A DNA stretch of 64,000 nucleotides from contig CAMCXL010000003.1 in assembly GCA_945883505.1 (NCBI GenBank), positions 1 through 64,000 of the forward strand, written 5' to 3'. The translations under genes and the position numbers were made by a program. Shown here piece by piece: positions 40,548 through 49,906 of the stretch. Source of the DNA: Rhodoluna limnophila. GTDB taxonomy: Bacteria; Actinomycetota; Actinomycetes; Actinomycetales; Microbacteriaceae. Position 1 is the first letter of the stretch; every line of letters begins with the position of its first letter. The notes beneath the pieces were generated by a model. That model was given only the letters and a program-made list of their open reading frames with translations, ran no database searches and was not told where the DNA came from.

Positions 40548-41504
40548 GTGACCCGGAATCAGCTGCCACCACTGGCTCGCCAGGCCCTCGATCGAGACTA
40601 CTTATCTCGCGATATTCCTGACCTTTATTCCAAGCTCCGGGACCAGCCCAACTCCCTTGCACTTGTGATGCACGCGGGCAAGGTTTTAGTTTCCAGCACA
40701 AAACAAGCGACCCTTGACCTGAGGCCGCTTTCGCAAGCTCCGGCAGATTCCCTAGTTGCTTATCTTGGTAAAACCGATCGGGACAGTGGGCAAGTTAGAG
40801 CTGGAAGCGCTATTTGCCTTGCCGTCATAAATCAAAAGCAGGCAGAGAGCATCGAGCCAGACCCGAAGCGCTGGGTTAGCCTTCGAGCATCGGGGGCAGG
40901 GCTTTCTGATTTAGATGCTGGGATCTTCACTCAAGGGCTTGCTTTGTACAACTGGCACCAAAGCCATACTCACTGCCCAAACTGCGGAAGCCAAACCGTC
41001 ATCGAAAAAGCCGGTTGGGTAAGACGCTGCAAAAAAGATGACCTTGAGCTTTTTCCAAGAACTGATCCAGCAATCATTGTTTCGATCATCGACGAAAGCG
41101 ATCGAATTCTGCTTGGTTCGCAGGGTGTCTGGGAAGCAAATCGTTGGTCGATACTGGCCGGTTTTGTTGAGCCCGGGGAATCGCTTGAGGCTGCAGTTAT
41201 TCGCGAGATGAAGGAAGAATCTGGCTTGGATGTTTCAGAGCCAAAATACATTTACTCTCAGGGCTGGCCCTACCCGTACTCGTTAATGGTTGGCTTCAGT
41301 GCCAAGGCGAGCTCTGCCCAGAGTCTTAAACCAGACGGTGAAGAAATTGTTCGGCTGCGCTGGTTCTCGAGGCAAGAGTTAGCCAACGAGGCAGCAGAGC
41401 TTTTATTGCCGAGTAAAGCATCTATTTCACGCGCGATGATTGAGCTTTGGTTCGGAAAAGAAATTTCCTCGGCGAGCGAGACTTCGAGCAATGGCCAACA
41501 GTAG
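40548..41504 (+). CDS. nudC: NAD+ diphosphatase (NudC-type Nudix hydrolase)
   Basis: HCPNCGSQTVIEKAGWVRRC...FPRTDPAIIV and Nudix box GFVEPGESLEAAVIREMKEESGLD. Confidence 0.93.
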   Translation: MTRNQLPPLARQALDRDYLSRDIPDLYSKLRDQPNSLALVMHAGKVLVSSTKQATLDLRPLSQAPADSLVAYLGKTDRDSGQVRAGSAICLAVINQKQAESIEPDPKRWVSLRASGAGLSDLDAGIFTQGLALYNWHQSHTHCPNCGSQTVIEKAGWVRRCKKDDLELFPRTDPAIIVSIIDESDRILLGSQGVWEANRWSILAGFVEPGESLEAAVIREMKEESGLDVSEPKYIYSQGWPYPYSLMVGFSAKASSAQSLKPDGEEIVRLRWFSRQELANEAAELLLPSKASISRAMIELWFGKEISSASETSSNGQQ

Positions 41505-43179
41505 CGCTCAAGAGATTCTGGCTGGGCTAGATCCCAAGCAGCAAGTGGCCGCCCAAGCTTTGGTTGGCCCAACTTGCATACTGGCTGGAGCGGGAACCGG
41601 CAAAACCAGAACTGTCACCCACCGCATCGCCTACGGAATAGCAACCGGGCACTTCGCAGCCAATCGGGTTTTGGCACTCACCTACACTAACCGCGCTGCC
41701 GGTGAACTCCGGTCACGACTGCGATCGCTAGGGGTTGGCGCAGTTTCGGTTAGGACTTTTCACGCCGCAGCATTGGCACAACTTGAATACTTCTGGCCTC
41801 AGCTAGTTGGTGTTCCAGCACCGTCAATCCTGGACTCAAAAGCCAAGATGATTGGACAAGCCGCCAAGTCGCTTTCTATTAACTTAGATAACGCAGCGCT
41901 GAGGGATATGGCAAGTGAAATTGAATGGCGCAAGTACTCGATGCTTTCAATGGATGAGTATTCCGAGCTTGCTGATTCGAGGCCCAAGGTTGCGGGACTA
42001 AGTTTCCAAAAGAACATCGAAATTCAAAAGATTTACGAGCAGGAAAAGATTCGAGCCCAAAAATTGGACTGGGAAGATGTGCTGGTTCTAACTCTGGGGC
42101 TTCTAAAGGCTGAACCCAGGGCCCTAGCGCACGTTCAGAGTCAGTACCGGTTTTTCACAGTCGATGAGTATCAGGATATTTCTCCGCTTCAGCACGCACT
42201 TTTGGATCAGTGGCTCGGAGATCATGCTGAGCTTTGTGTGGTTGGAGACCCAAATCAAACCATTTACTCTTTCACCGGTGCAAGCAGTGAATTCCTAAGG
42301 GACTTTGCAGACCGCTTTCCTGGAGCGAACGTTGTGGATCTAACAACCAACTACCGCTCGACTCAGCAGATAGTCTCTTTCGCCAATCGCCTAACCAGCG
42401 ATGTCGCGCTTGGTGCCTCGCTTGAGGCTGCTGGTCCATTCGGAGTTGCGCCACAGATAGTCAAATACGATTCCGCTCAAGCTGAGGCCAAGGCGGTGGC
42501 GTTGGTTATCTCCGAGGCCATTCAATCCGGAGTTTCGAAAAGTGAAATTGCGGTGCTATATCGAATCAACAATCAGTCTGAAGTTTTGGAGCGGGCTTTG
42601 GATGAGCTTGGAATCAACTATCAGCTTCGAGGCGGCGAACGGTTTTTTTCAAGACCCGAGATAAAAAGTGCAGTTCAGCTAATTCGAGCCGAGGCACTTA
42701 GTCCAGTTAGTAAGCCTCTTCATCAAGCGGTGAGCGACATCGTTAGATCTCTTGGCTGGCAAGCAAGCAAGCCCACCGAGGTCGGAGTTGTTGCAAGTAA
42801 GTGGGAAGCTCTGAACTCGCTACTTTCAATGCTGGATGATTTGCCGGAAGGAGCGGGAATTAAGGAGTTTGCTCTTGAGCTTGCAGACCGCGCACACTCG
42901 CAGCATGAACCAACCACCGAGGCGGTAACTCTTTCAACCATTCACGCTGCTAAGGGTCTGGAGTGGCCTTTGGTTTTTATCGTCGGGGTCAACGAAGGCT
43001 ACCTACCGATTAGCTATGCCAAGTCAGTTATGGCAATCCAAGAGGAAAAAAGACTTTTGTATGTTGGCATCACAAGGGCGATGCGCGAGCTAAGACTTTC
43101 CTACGCAAGCTTTGATTCCTCAAGGGAGCGATCTCCCTCGAGATTTATCTCGCTACTTCAGGCCCCGTCAGCCGAGTAG
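41491..43179 (+). CDS. UvrD/UvrD2-like ATP-dependent DNA helicase (short form)
   Basis: LAGAGTGKTRTVTHR, FTVDEYQDISPLQH, VGDPNQTIYSFTGA, VTLSTIHAAKGLEW, LLYVGITRAM; start ATG 41491 preferred. Confidence 0.9.
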   Translation: MANSSAQEILAGLDPKQQVAAQALVGPTCILAGAGTGKTRTVTHRIAYGIATGHFAANRVLALTYTNRAAGELRSRLRSLGVGAVSVRTFHAAALAQLEYFWPQLVGVPAPSILDSKAKMIGQAAKSLSINLDNAALRDMASEIEWRKYSMLSMDEYSELADSRPKVAGLSFQKNIEIQKIYEQEKIRAQKLDWEDVLVLTLGLLKAEPRALAHVQSQYRFFTVDEYQDISPLQHALLDQWLGDHAELCVVGDPNQTIYSFTGASSEFLRDFADRFPGANVVDLTTNYRSTQQIVSFANRLTSDVALGASLEAAGPFGVAPQIVKYDSAQAEAKAVALVISEAIQSGVSKSEIAVLYRINNQSEVLERALDELGINYQLRGGERFFSRPEIKSAVQLIRAEALSPVSKPLHQAVSDIVRSLGWQASKPTEVGVVASKWEALNSLLSMLDDLPEGAGIKEFALELADRAHSQHEPTTEAVTLSTIHAAKGLEWPLVFIVGVNEGYLPISYAKSVMAIQEEKRLLYVGITRAMRELRLSYASFDSSRERSPSRFISLLQAPSAE

Positions 43180-44460
43180 ATCGCGAAGGGCAACGTCCAT
43201 GGCGTCGTCGGTTCCCTGGCTGCGAAGTTTTTGGATCAGAAGCTTTGGGTTCTGAATGTCTGCATCGGTTGGCATTAGATCCGGGTGAGACCAAATCGAG
43301 TCGCGTTTTTTGATTCCAACTTCGTCAGTTATGTCATTCCAAAGCGCCGAAGCTTCGCGAAGTTTTCTCGGTCGAAGCTCCAATCCGATTAGGGTCAAGA
43401 AGGTCTTTTCAGCCGGGCCTCCCGATGAGCGCTTTCTTCTGACCACTTCGGCGATTGCGGCTGATCGGGGCAGGCGAGTAGTTGCGCGCTGAGTCACGCA
43501 ATCTACCCATCCTTCAATCAGGGCCAGCACCGTCTCTATTCTTTCTAGCGCCTGAGTCTGCGACTCGGTCCTGGGTGAAATTAGGGCTCCGGTTTCAAGT
43601 GCCTTTTGGATATTTCCAATATCGGTTGGGTCAAAGTTTTCCGACATCTCAACAATTCTTGAGTTGTCGATGGTTATTTCTCTGGCGTATGAAGTAATCA
43701 AGTTAACGGTGTAGTCGCGAAGCCACTTACTTTGCTTGAATAACCTGGCGTGAGCCAGTTCCCGAATAACCAGATAGAAATAGACCTGGTCAGATTCCTC
43801 ATCCAGTTCTTCAACAATCTGGGCCAGGTTCTGCGCCACAAAGGCTGCTCTCGGTTCCTTAAAAATAGGTAGCCCGATGTCGCCTCCGCTTAGCACTTCC
43901 TCGGAAAGTTTTCCAAGGGCTTGACCGAGCTGCATGGCAAACATCACAGAACCAGCCGATTTCATTATTCCGCTGGCTTGGCTTAGAAAACCGGAAAACT
44001 CATCCGGGAGATTCTCTTGAAAGTTTTCGGTTAGGGCATCTGACATTCGGTTCGCTACCGGGGTGGCAAGGTCTCTAAATAGTCCGAGTGAGTCGGCAAC
44101 CCACAGCTCTCTAGATAACAGCTTGGGTTCGGAAGATAGCGAAGCAATCTCGGTTGCTTCATCGAGCCATAATCGCCCAGTGGCGGCAGCGTTGGAGATT
44201 GCGATACCAACCGACTCCGGAACTTTTTTGCTGCTTTGGTTTGCTATTTGTCTGGCTTGAGTCTCAACCAGTTGCCAGTTGACACCTTCTGTTTGGTCGC
44301 CGGGGACAATGGAGTTGGTGAGCTGAGCCAACATTTCCTGGAGCGCCTTTGGGTCAACCGGAAGACCGGCTGCTCTGGCTATTTCCTCTGGGTTAAGTTG
44401 TTCGCCAGCAAGGAACTTGCGAAGCAATGCCTCGAAATCCTCTGGTCTTGGCTCGTCCAA
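43168..44460 (-). CDS. DUF2342 / zincin-like protein
   Basis: YLVIRELAHARLFKQSKWLRD, DPTDIGNIQKALETG; syntenic next to S16 protease and uvrD2. Confidence 0.85.
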   Translation of the reverse strand: MDEPRPEDFEALLRKFLAGEQLNPEEIARAAGLPVDPKALQEMLAQLTNSIVPGDQTEGVNWQLVETQARQIANQSSKKVPESVGIAISNAAATGRLWLDEATEIASLSSEPKLLSRELWVADSLGLFRDLATPVANRMSDALTENFQENLPDEFSGFLSQASGIMKSAGSVMFAMQLGQALGKLSEEVLSGGDIGLPIFKEPRAAFVAQNLAQIVEELDEESDQVYFYLVIRELAHARLFKQSKWLRDYTVNLITSYAREITIDNSRIVEMSENFDPTDIGNIQKALETGALISPRTESQTQALERIETVLALIEGWVDCVTQRATTRLPRSAAIAEVVRRKRSSGGPAEKTFLTLIGLELRPRKLREASALWNDITDEVGIKKRDSIWSHPDLMPTDADIQNPKLLIQKLRSQGTDDAMDVALRDLLG

Positions 44461-44629
44461 CTGTTTCTCCTAACTCACCTTCTTATTCCTAAGGGTACTT
44501 GCCAAGCTGGGGATTTTGTTGGCCCGTAGCTTCTAGCTTGCTGGGTGTTCGCCGAGAGCGTTGGCGAAACGGGCAAATAAATAGTTGGCTCGCCTAGGCT
44601 TTAGTTCAACACAATCTCTCAGGGCGGTA

Positions 44630-45721
44630 ATGACTTTTTTCCAAAAGCGATGGGGCAAAACTAGCGCGGCGATCAAAGCTAAGCGCGGCGTGGGTTTCTT
44701 CGCAGCCCTTACTTTTCTAGTGGGAGCTCTGACCCTGGCACTATTGCCAACCCCTTATCTAATTGAGCGACCTGGACCAACTTTTGATGTCCTGGGGGAG
44801 ATTTCGGGTGAGCCGGTAATCAAGATCAACAACCAGCCAAGCTACGAGTCCGAGGGCCGACTGGATGTGCTAACCGTCAGCGTAGTTGGGAGACCCGAGC
44901 GAACTCCGAACTGGGTAGAAATTGTTTTGGCCTGGCTTGACTCCTCCCAAAAGGTTGTTCCCGTTGAAGCGCTTTACCCGCCTGATCGAACCAGCGAAGA
45001 AGTTCGAGCGGAGTCCAGCGCGATGATGGAAGTTTCGCAACAGGACGCTGTGGCTGCAGCTCTTGGATACTTGGGCTACGACTCACCCAGGGAGATCTAC
45101 ATCGCCGAAGTCACGGCTGACTCACCCTCGAGTGGCAAGTTGGTGGCTGCTGATTTTGTTATCTCCGTCAATGACCAAAGGCTTACAAGCGTTGAGCAGC
45201 TTCGAGAAATTATCGGGGCCTGGGACGAGATCTCTGAAGTATTTGTCACCGTGAACCGTTCGGGAGAGTTATTGACCGAGCAGATAACCCCTCGCAAAGA
45301 TGCCGAGGGTAATTTCAGACTCGGGATTTTAGTTGGCTATAAATACGATTTCCCGGTTGATATTGAACTGCAGCTTGGCGAGGTGGGGGGACCATCCGGG
45401 GGAATGATGTTTGCCCTTGGCATAATCGATCGACTCACCCCGGGAGATCTAACCGGTGGTTTACACGTCGGGGGAACTGGAACAATCCAGCAATCTGGGA
45501 TAGTTGGGCCAATCGGAGGGGTAGTTCAGAAACTTTATGGCGCCAAAGCTGCCGGTGCCACGGTGTTTCTAGCTCCTGCGGGCAATTGCCGTGAAATTGC
45601 TGGGAACGAACCCAGTGGCCTGAGGGTTGTTAAAATAGAACAACTGCGAGATGCCGTTTCGGCTCTCGAAAAGCTTTCAAAGAATCAAGACTTGGCAAGC
45701 CTGCCTAGCTGCACCAATTAG
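44630..45721 (+). CDS. Membrane-anchored PDZ + Lon-type (S16) protease, YlbL family
   Basis: LIERPGPTFDVLG, PDZ segment, GEVGGPSGGMMFALGIIDRLTPGDLTGG (Ser), GGVVQKLYGAKAAG (Lys). Confidence 0.9.
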   Translation: MTFFQKRWGKTSAAIKAKRGVGFFAALTFLVGALTLALLPTPYLIERPGPTFDVLGEISGEPVIKINNQPSYESEGRLDVLTVSVVGRPERTPNWVEIVLAWLDSSQKVVPVEALYPPDRTSEEVRAESSAMMEVSQQDAVAAALGYLGYDSPREIYIAEVTADSPSSGKLVAADFVISVNDQRLTSVEQLREIIGAWDEISEVFVTVNRSGELLTEQITPRKDAEGNFRLGILVGYKYDFPVDIELQLGEVGGPSGGMMFALGIIDRLTPGDLTGGLHVGGTGTIQQSGIVGPIGGVVQKLYGAKAAGATVFLAPAGNCREIAGNEPSGLRVVKIEQLRDAVSALEKLSKNQDLASLPSCTN

Positions 45722-45732
45722 AAATCGGGAGA

Positions 45733-48606
45733 ATGATGACTCAAGCACCAGCCGCACCCATGGGAAGACCCAAGGTCTCGCCAGCCACAATCGCCCTGAT
45801 TGTATTGGTGGTAATTGGTGCCATCTTGCTAAGCGTCGCTGACCTATACACCGATGTGATGTGGTTTGACCAGCTTGGATACTTGAGCGTTTTATCTACC
45901 CAGATTTTTTCTCAGGTTGGACTATTCGCAGCAGCAGCGGTGACCTTTGCTTTGATCACCGGAGTAAGCCTTGGTTTGGCATATCGATTTAGACCGGTTT
46001 ACATTCGTTTCCCAGACGAGAATTCACCATTCGAGCAGTATCGTCAGCTACTGGAGCAGCTAAGAAAAGTAGTGATGATTGGTGTTCCGATTGTTTTGGG
46101 CGTGCTGGCTGGTTTGGCGGTGGCACCTTCCTGGGGAATCGTTCAGAGCTATATAAATCGAACCTCCTTTGGTGAGACCGATCCGCAGTTTGGCTTAGAC
46201 ATCTCGTTCTACCTATTTGAGCTACCTTTTTACACCGGCCTGATTGGCTTTTTGTCTGCAGCCCTGCTTCTTGGGTTAATTCTGACCGCGGGTGTTCACA
46301 TTATTTACGGCAGCATCAAATTCAATGGCCGCGAAACCTTTGTGTCAAAGGCGGCCAGGGTTCAAATTGGTCTGTTGGCGTTTTTATACCTTCTTGCTCA
46401 GGGCGCATCTCTTTGGTTGGATCAGTATCTGACACTTACTAGCTCTAGCGGTTTGTTCACGGGTGCAACTTACTCCGACGTAAACGCTGCCATCCCAGGT
46501 CTTCAGATTCTGTCTTTGATCTCGGTCGTGGTTGCGCTGTTGTTCTTGCTCGCGGCCTTCATTGGAAAGTGGCGCCTACCGGTGATTGCTACCGGTTTGA
46601 TGGTGGTTAGCTCACTTGTGCTCGGAGGATTGTTTCCCTGGGCGGTTCAGACCTTCCAGGTTGTTCCGAACGAGCGAACTTTGGAAGCGCCGTTTATTGA
46701 TCTAAACATCAAGGCCACTCGCGATGCCTACGGCATAGATGTCGTAGAAAAAGTTGATTACAACGCCAAAACTGAGGCAACGCCCGGAGCACTTCGCGCG
46801 GACGCCGAGGCAACCGCCTCGATTCGAATTATTGACCCGGCTCTGGTGAGCGCATCTTTTAGGCAGCTCGAGCAGTTCCGTCAGTACTACAACTTCCCAA
46901 ACCTTTTGGATGTTGACCGCTACGAGATTGATGGTGTAGTTCAGGACACCGTGATTGCGGTTCGCGAACTAAACCAGGGTGGTCTTGGAGACTCTCAGTC
47001 TTGGTATAACAACACAATTGTTTACACTCACGGCTATGGAGTGGTTGCGGCATTTGGAAACCAGAGAACCGTTGATGGACAGCCCGTGTTTATGCAGTCC
47101 GGTATACCAACCAAGGGAAAACTCGGTGAATACGAGCCTCGGGTTTACTTTGGCGAGAACTCTCCGGCGTATTCGATTGTTGGAGCACCAGCTGGAGCAG
47201 AGCCGCTAGAGCTTGACTTCCCAGCCGGCGAAGGCGCAGACGATCAGACCTACAACACCTTCTCAGGCGAAGGCGGTCCGAGAATTTCTGGAATCATTCC
47301 TCGGCTGGCTTACGCACTGAAGTTCCAGAGTGAGCAGATTTTGCTATCTGATGCTATCAACTCCGAATCTCAGATTCTCTATGATCGCAACCCTCGCGAA
47401 CGCGTAGCTGCGGTTGCTCCATATCTTCAGTTGGACTCCGATGTTTATCCGGCAATTGTTGATGGTCGTTTGGTTTGGATAGTTGATGGATACACAACAT
47501 CCAATGATTACCCTTACTCCAGGTCTGAAAACCTAGCTCAGATGATTGCCGACAGCACTTCGGCCAACCTCTTGCTTCGAGGCCAGGTCAACTACATTCG
47601 CAACTCCGTAAAGGCAACCGTTGACGCCTATGACGGCAAGGTGACTTTGTATCAGTGGGATGATGAGGATCCAGTTCTAAAGACCTGGATGAAGGTTTTC
47701 CCAGACACCGTTTTACCAATGTCTGAGATGTCTGGTGACTTGCTAGCGCACGTTAGATACCCAGCTGACTTATTCAAAGTTCAGCGCTCACTGCTTGGTA
47801 GCTATCACGTAACCGAAGCGGGGTCTTTCTACTCTCAGCAGGATGCTTGGATGACTCCAAACGACCCTGTTGGTGGAGCCGGAATCGGAACCCTGCAGCC
47901 TCCGTACTACCTAACGATGCAGGTGCCTGGAACAGAGACACCAAACTTCTCGATCTATTCGACATTCATCCCGCGCTCCACCGGTGAGTCTGCCAGAAAC
48001 GTGCTGACCGGTTACCTCGTGGCAAACGCCGATGCGGGTAGAGAAGCTGGAAAGAAATCAGCCGATTACGGACAGCTGACGCTACTAACTTTGCCAAAGA
48101 GCACGATTGTCCCAGGTCCCGGTCAGGTGCAGAACAACTTCAACGCCGACTCGGAAGTTTCCAGGTTGCTAAACATTTTGCGACAGGGATCAACCAGAGT
48201 TCTAAACGGAAACCTATTGACTCTTCCAGTTGGTGGCGGCTTGCTATACGTCCAGCCGGTTTACATTCAGTCAACTGGTGAAACCAGCTTCCCGTTGCTT
48301 CAGAAGATTCTTGTTGCCTTTGGTGACCAGATTGCGTTTGAGGATACTCTCGACCAGGCACTAACGGTGTTGTTCGGATCTACTGGAATTGATCCGGAGC
48401 CGGCGCCGACTGATCCAGAAGCAGACCCAACTGAGCCATCAGAGCCTGCTACTCCATCGGTAAACCTACAGCTAGCGCTTCAGCAGGCTCTTGAGGCAAT
48501 TCAGGAAAAGGAAGCCGCGATGGCAGCCGGTGACTGGACTGCGTTTGGACAAGCTGAACAGAAGCTTCAAAGAGCAATTGAAGCTGCACTCGATGCAAGC
48601 CGATAG
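45733..48606 (+). CDS. UPF0182 family large membrane protein
   Basis: 957 aa, about 7 TM helices at the N terminus; RDAYGIDVV, TYGVVAAFGNQ-type region, YFGENSPAYSIV. Confidence 0.92.
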   Translation: MMTQAPAAPMGRPKVSPATIALIVLVVIGAILLSVADLYTDVMWFDQLGYLSVLSTQIFSQVGLFAAAAVTFALITGVSLGLAYRFRPVYIRFPDENSPFEQYRQLLEQLRKVVMIGVPIVLGVLAGLAVAPSWGIVQSYINRTSFGETDPQFGLDISFYLFELPFYTGLIGFLSAALLLGLILTAGVHIIYGSIKFNGRETFVSKAARVQIGLLAFLYLLAQGASLWLDQYLTLTSSSGLFTGATYSDVNAAIPGLQILSLISVVVALLFLLAAFIGKWRLPVIATGLMVVSSLVLGGLFPWAVQTFQVVPNERTLEAPFIDLNIKATRDAYGIDVVEKVDYNAKTEATPGALRADAEATASIRIIDPALVSASFRQLEQFRQYYNFPNLLDVDRYEIDGVVQDTVIAVRELNQGGLGDSQSWYNNTIVYTHGYGVVAAFGNQRTVDGQPVFMQSGIPTKGKLGEYEPRVYFGENSPAYSIVGAPAGAEPLELDFPAGEGADDQTYNTFSGEGGPRISGIIPRLAYALKFQSEQILLSDAINSESQILYDRNPRERVAAVAPYLQLDSDVYPAIVDGRLVWIVDGYTTSNDYPYSRSENLAQMIADSTSANLLLRGQVNYIRNSVKATVDAYDGKVTLYQWDDEDPVLKTWMKVFPDTVLPMSEMSGDLLAHVRYPADLFKVQRSLLGSYHVTEAGSFYSQQDAWMTPNDPVGGAGIGTLQPPYYLTMQVPGTETPNFSIYSTFIPRSTGESARNVLTGYLVANADAGREAGKKSADYGQLTLLTLPKSTIVPGPGQVQNNFNADSEVSRLLNILRQGSTRVLNGNLLTLPVGGGLLYVQPVYIQSTGETSFPLLQKILVAFGDQIAFEDTLDQALTVLFGSTGIDPEPAPTDPEADPTEPSEPATPSVNLQLALQQALEAIQEKEAAMAAGDWTAFGQAEQKLQRAIEAALDASR

Positions 48607-48652
48607 GTAAGTTGCAAGCCCAAGCTTGAAAAGTGGTAGATTAGAGCTTCGC

Positions 48653-48729
48653 CGCGGGGTGGAGCAGTTCGGTAGCTCGCCGGGCTCATAACCCGGAGGT
48701 CGTAGGTTCAAATCCTGCCCCCGCAACCA
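48653..48729 (+). tRNA. Initiator tRNA-fMet (anticodon CAT, encoded CCA)
   Basis: CGCGGGG...CCCCGCA(ACCA) with unpaired C1-A72; CCGGG-CTCATAA-CCCGG anticodon arm. Confidence 0.96.
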
Positions 48730-48733
48730 CTTG

Positions 48734-48764
48734 AAAAAACCCCATCCTTTGGATGGGGTTTTTT
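48734..48764. terminator. Bidirectional intrinsic terminator after tRNA-fMet
   Basis: AAAAAACCCCATCC-TTT-GGATGGGGTTTTTT 14-bp stem. Confidence 0.95.
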
Positions 48765-48815
48765 CTTTGTGTAAAACTTCTGCGCCAAGTAAGAAACCAA
48801 TTTAGTTTTCTTTGC

Positions 48816-49817
48816 ATGAGAAAAAATCTATTTGGAAGTTTTAGTTTTGCAAGTGTCTTAGTTGCCACCGCGCTGGTGGGTTTTGATACTCAGATTGCCA
48901 TGGCTTGTTCCGGTGGGGGAGCTTCGAGCTCTGGGGTATCTCACGGCTCAAGTCTGGGTTCTGGATCGGTGACGGTTTGTGTTGGTTCAAGTGGTGGATC
49001 AGCTGGCTCATCTTCGACCAAAACCATCACCAAGACAGTGAGAGTCAAGGTAGCTGAAAAGCCCAAGCCACCGCCTCCAAAGGCAAAGCCCAAGGCAAAG
49101 GTTGTAGCGCAGTCGGCACCAAAGCCCCCAACTTCGCCGGTGCAAGTAAGTTGTCCGAGTGCCGGGGTGATGGCAAGTATGCCTCGCTCGGCCGATGCCG
49201 CTGAGCGCTGGGTCGAATCAATTTGCTCGCCTGCTCCCAAAACAGTGTCAGCTCCGAAACCAGCTCCTAAGGTCAGTGCGAAGTCAAGGTATGAAACCAG
49301 AACAATAACCGAAACCATTACTATCGAGACGCCCGGTTTTTCTTACACAGATAACGACGCTGTGCAGTTTTACCCAAACGCCCTGCGCGCAATAATGACT
49401 CCGGACAAGGTTTTGGCTATCGGGACAGCTGCTAGCTTTTCTTCAAACCCGACCGCTCACTACGGCAGCTCCACGGTTTTGGGTAAGCAGGCTCAGGTGC
49501 ATTTCGTGCCACAGCAAACCGGCTGGTCCTTCAGTGACGGGGTTAGTAAATCCGGCGCCGATACCAGCAGGTCTTTTGGTACCGCGGGTAAATATCAGGC
49601 AGTTGCCTGGGTGGAATATCAGGTCAGCTATCGGTTGGTTGGAGAAACCACTTGGCAAGAGGTAGCCGGACTTTTGAGCGTTGAAAGCAATACTCTCGAG
49701 GTCTTAGTTGGCGCCTCCTATCTCAAAGCTGACCAGAAAAGCCAGGGAGCTCTGCTGGTGGGAGAAGACTGCCGGTCCAGATCCAGCTCTTTTGGTTGTG
49801 ACCTATTAGGCAATTAG
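48816..49817 (+). CDS. Secreted Ser/Gly- and Pro/Lys-rich hypothetical protein
   Basis: Signal peptide MRKNLFGSFSFASVLVATALVGFDTQIAMACSGGG; low-complexity linker PKPKPPPPKAKPKAK; C-terminal beta-rich region; start ATG 48816. Confidence 0.75.
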   Translation: MRKNLFGSFSFASVLVATALVGFDTQIAMACSGGGASSSGVSHGSSLGSGSVTVCVGSSGGSAGSSSTKTITKTVRVKVAEKPKPPPPKAKPKAKVVAQSAPKPPTSPVQVSCPSAGVMASMPRSADAAERWVESICSPAPKTVSAPKPAPKVSAKSRYETRTITETITIETPGFSYTDNDAVQFYPNALRAIMTPDKVLAIGTAASFSSNPTAHYGSSTVLGKQAQVHFVPQQTGWSFSDGVSKSGADTSRSFGTAGKYQAVAWVEYQVSYRLVGETTWQEVAGLLSVESNTLEVLVGASYLKADQKSQGALLVGEDCRSRSSSFGCDLLGN

Positions 49818-49854
49818 AGGGAATCTATCTGGGTCATCTAAGGTTTCTCTCAGT

Positions 49855-49890
49855 ATCTGCTCAGCCATCTTTGCCATGATGGAAGCAGAT
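49855..49890 (+). promoter_or_regulatory. Hairpin in the 5' region of the htrA-like gene
   Basis: ATCTGCT(cag)CCATC-tttgccat-GATGG(a)AGCAGAT immediately before SD GAAAGG. Confidence 0.5.
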
Positions 49891-49906
49891 GAAAGGCCAC
49901 CAAAAA

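Noticed and set aside
40972-41080. NudC zinc site with only three Cys (CPNC...RRCKKDD)
   Set aside because: Replacement of the fourth Cys by Asp is, to my knowledge, common in actinobacterial NudC
48472-48726. ORF starting MRGQDLNLRPPGYEPGELPNCS on the minus strand
   Set aside because: Classic spurious ORF created by translating the antisense of a tRNA-Met gene; overlaps tRNA 48653-48729 and UPF0182
48686-48868. ORF ending GAGFEPTTSGL
   Set aside because: Another tRNA-antisense artefact over the initiator tRNA and its terminator
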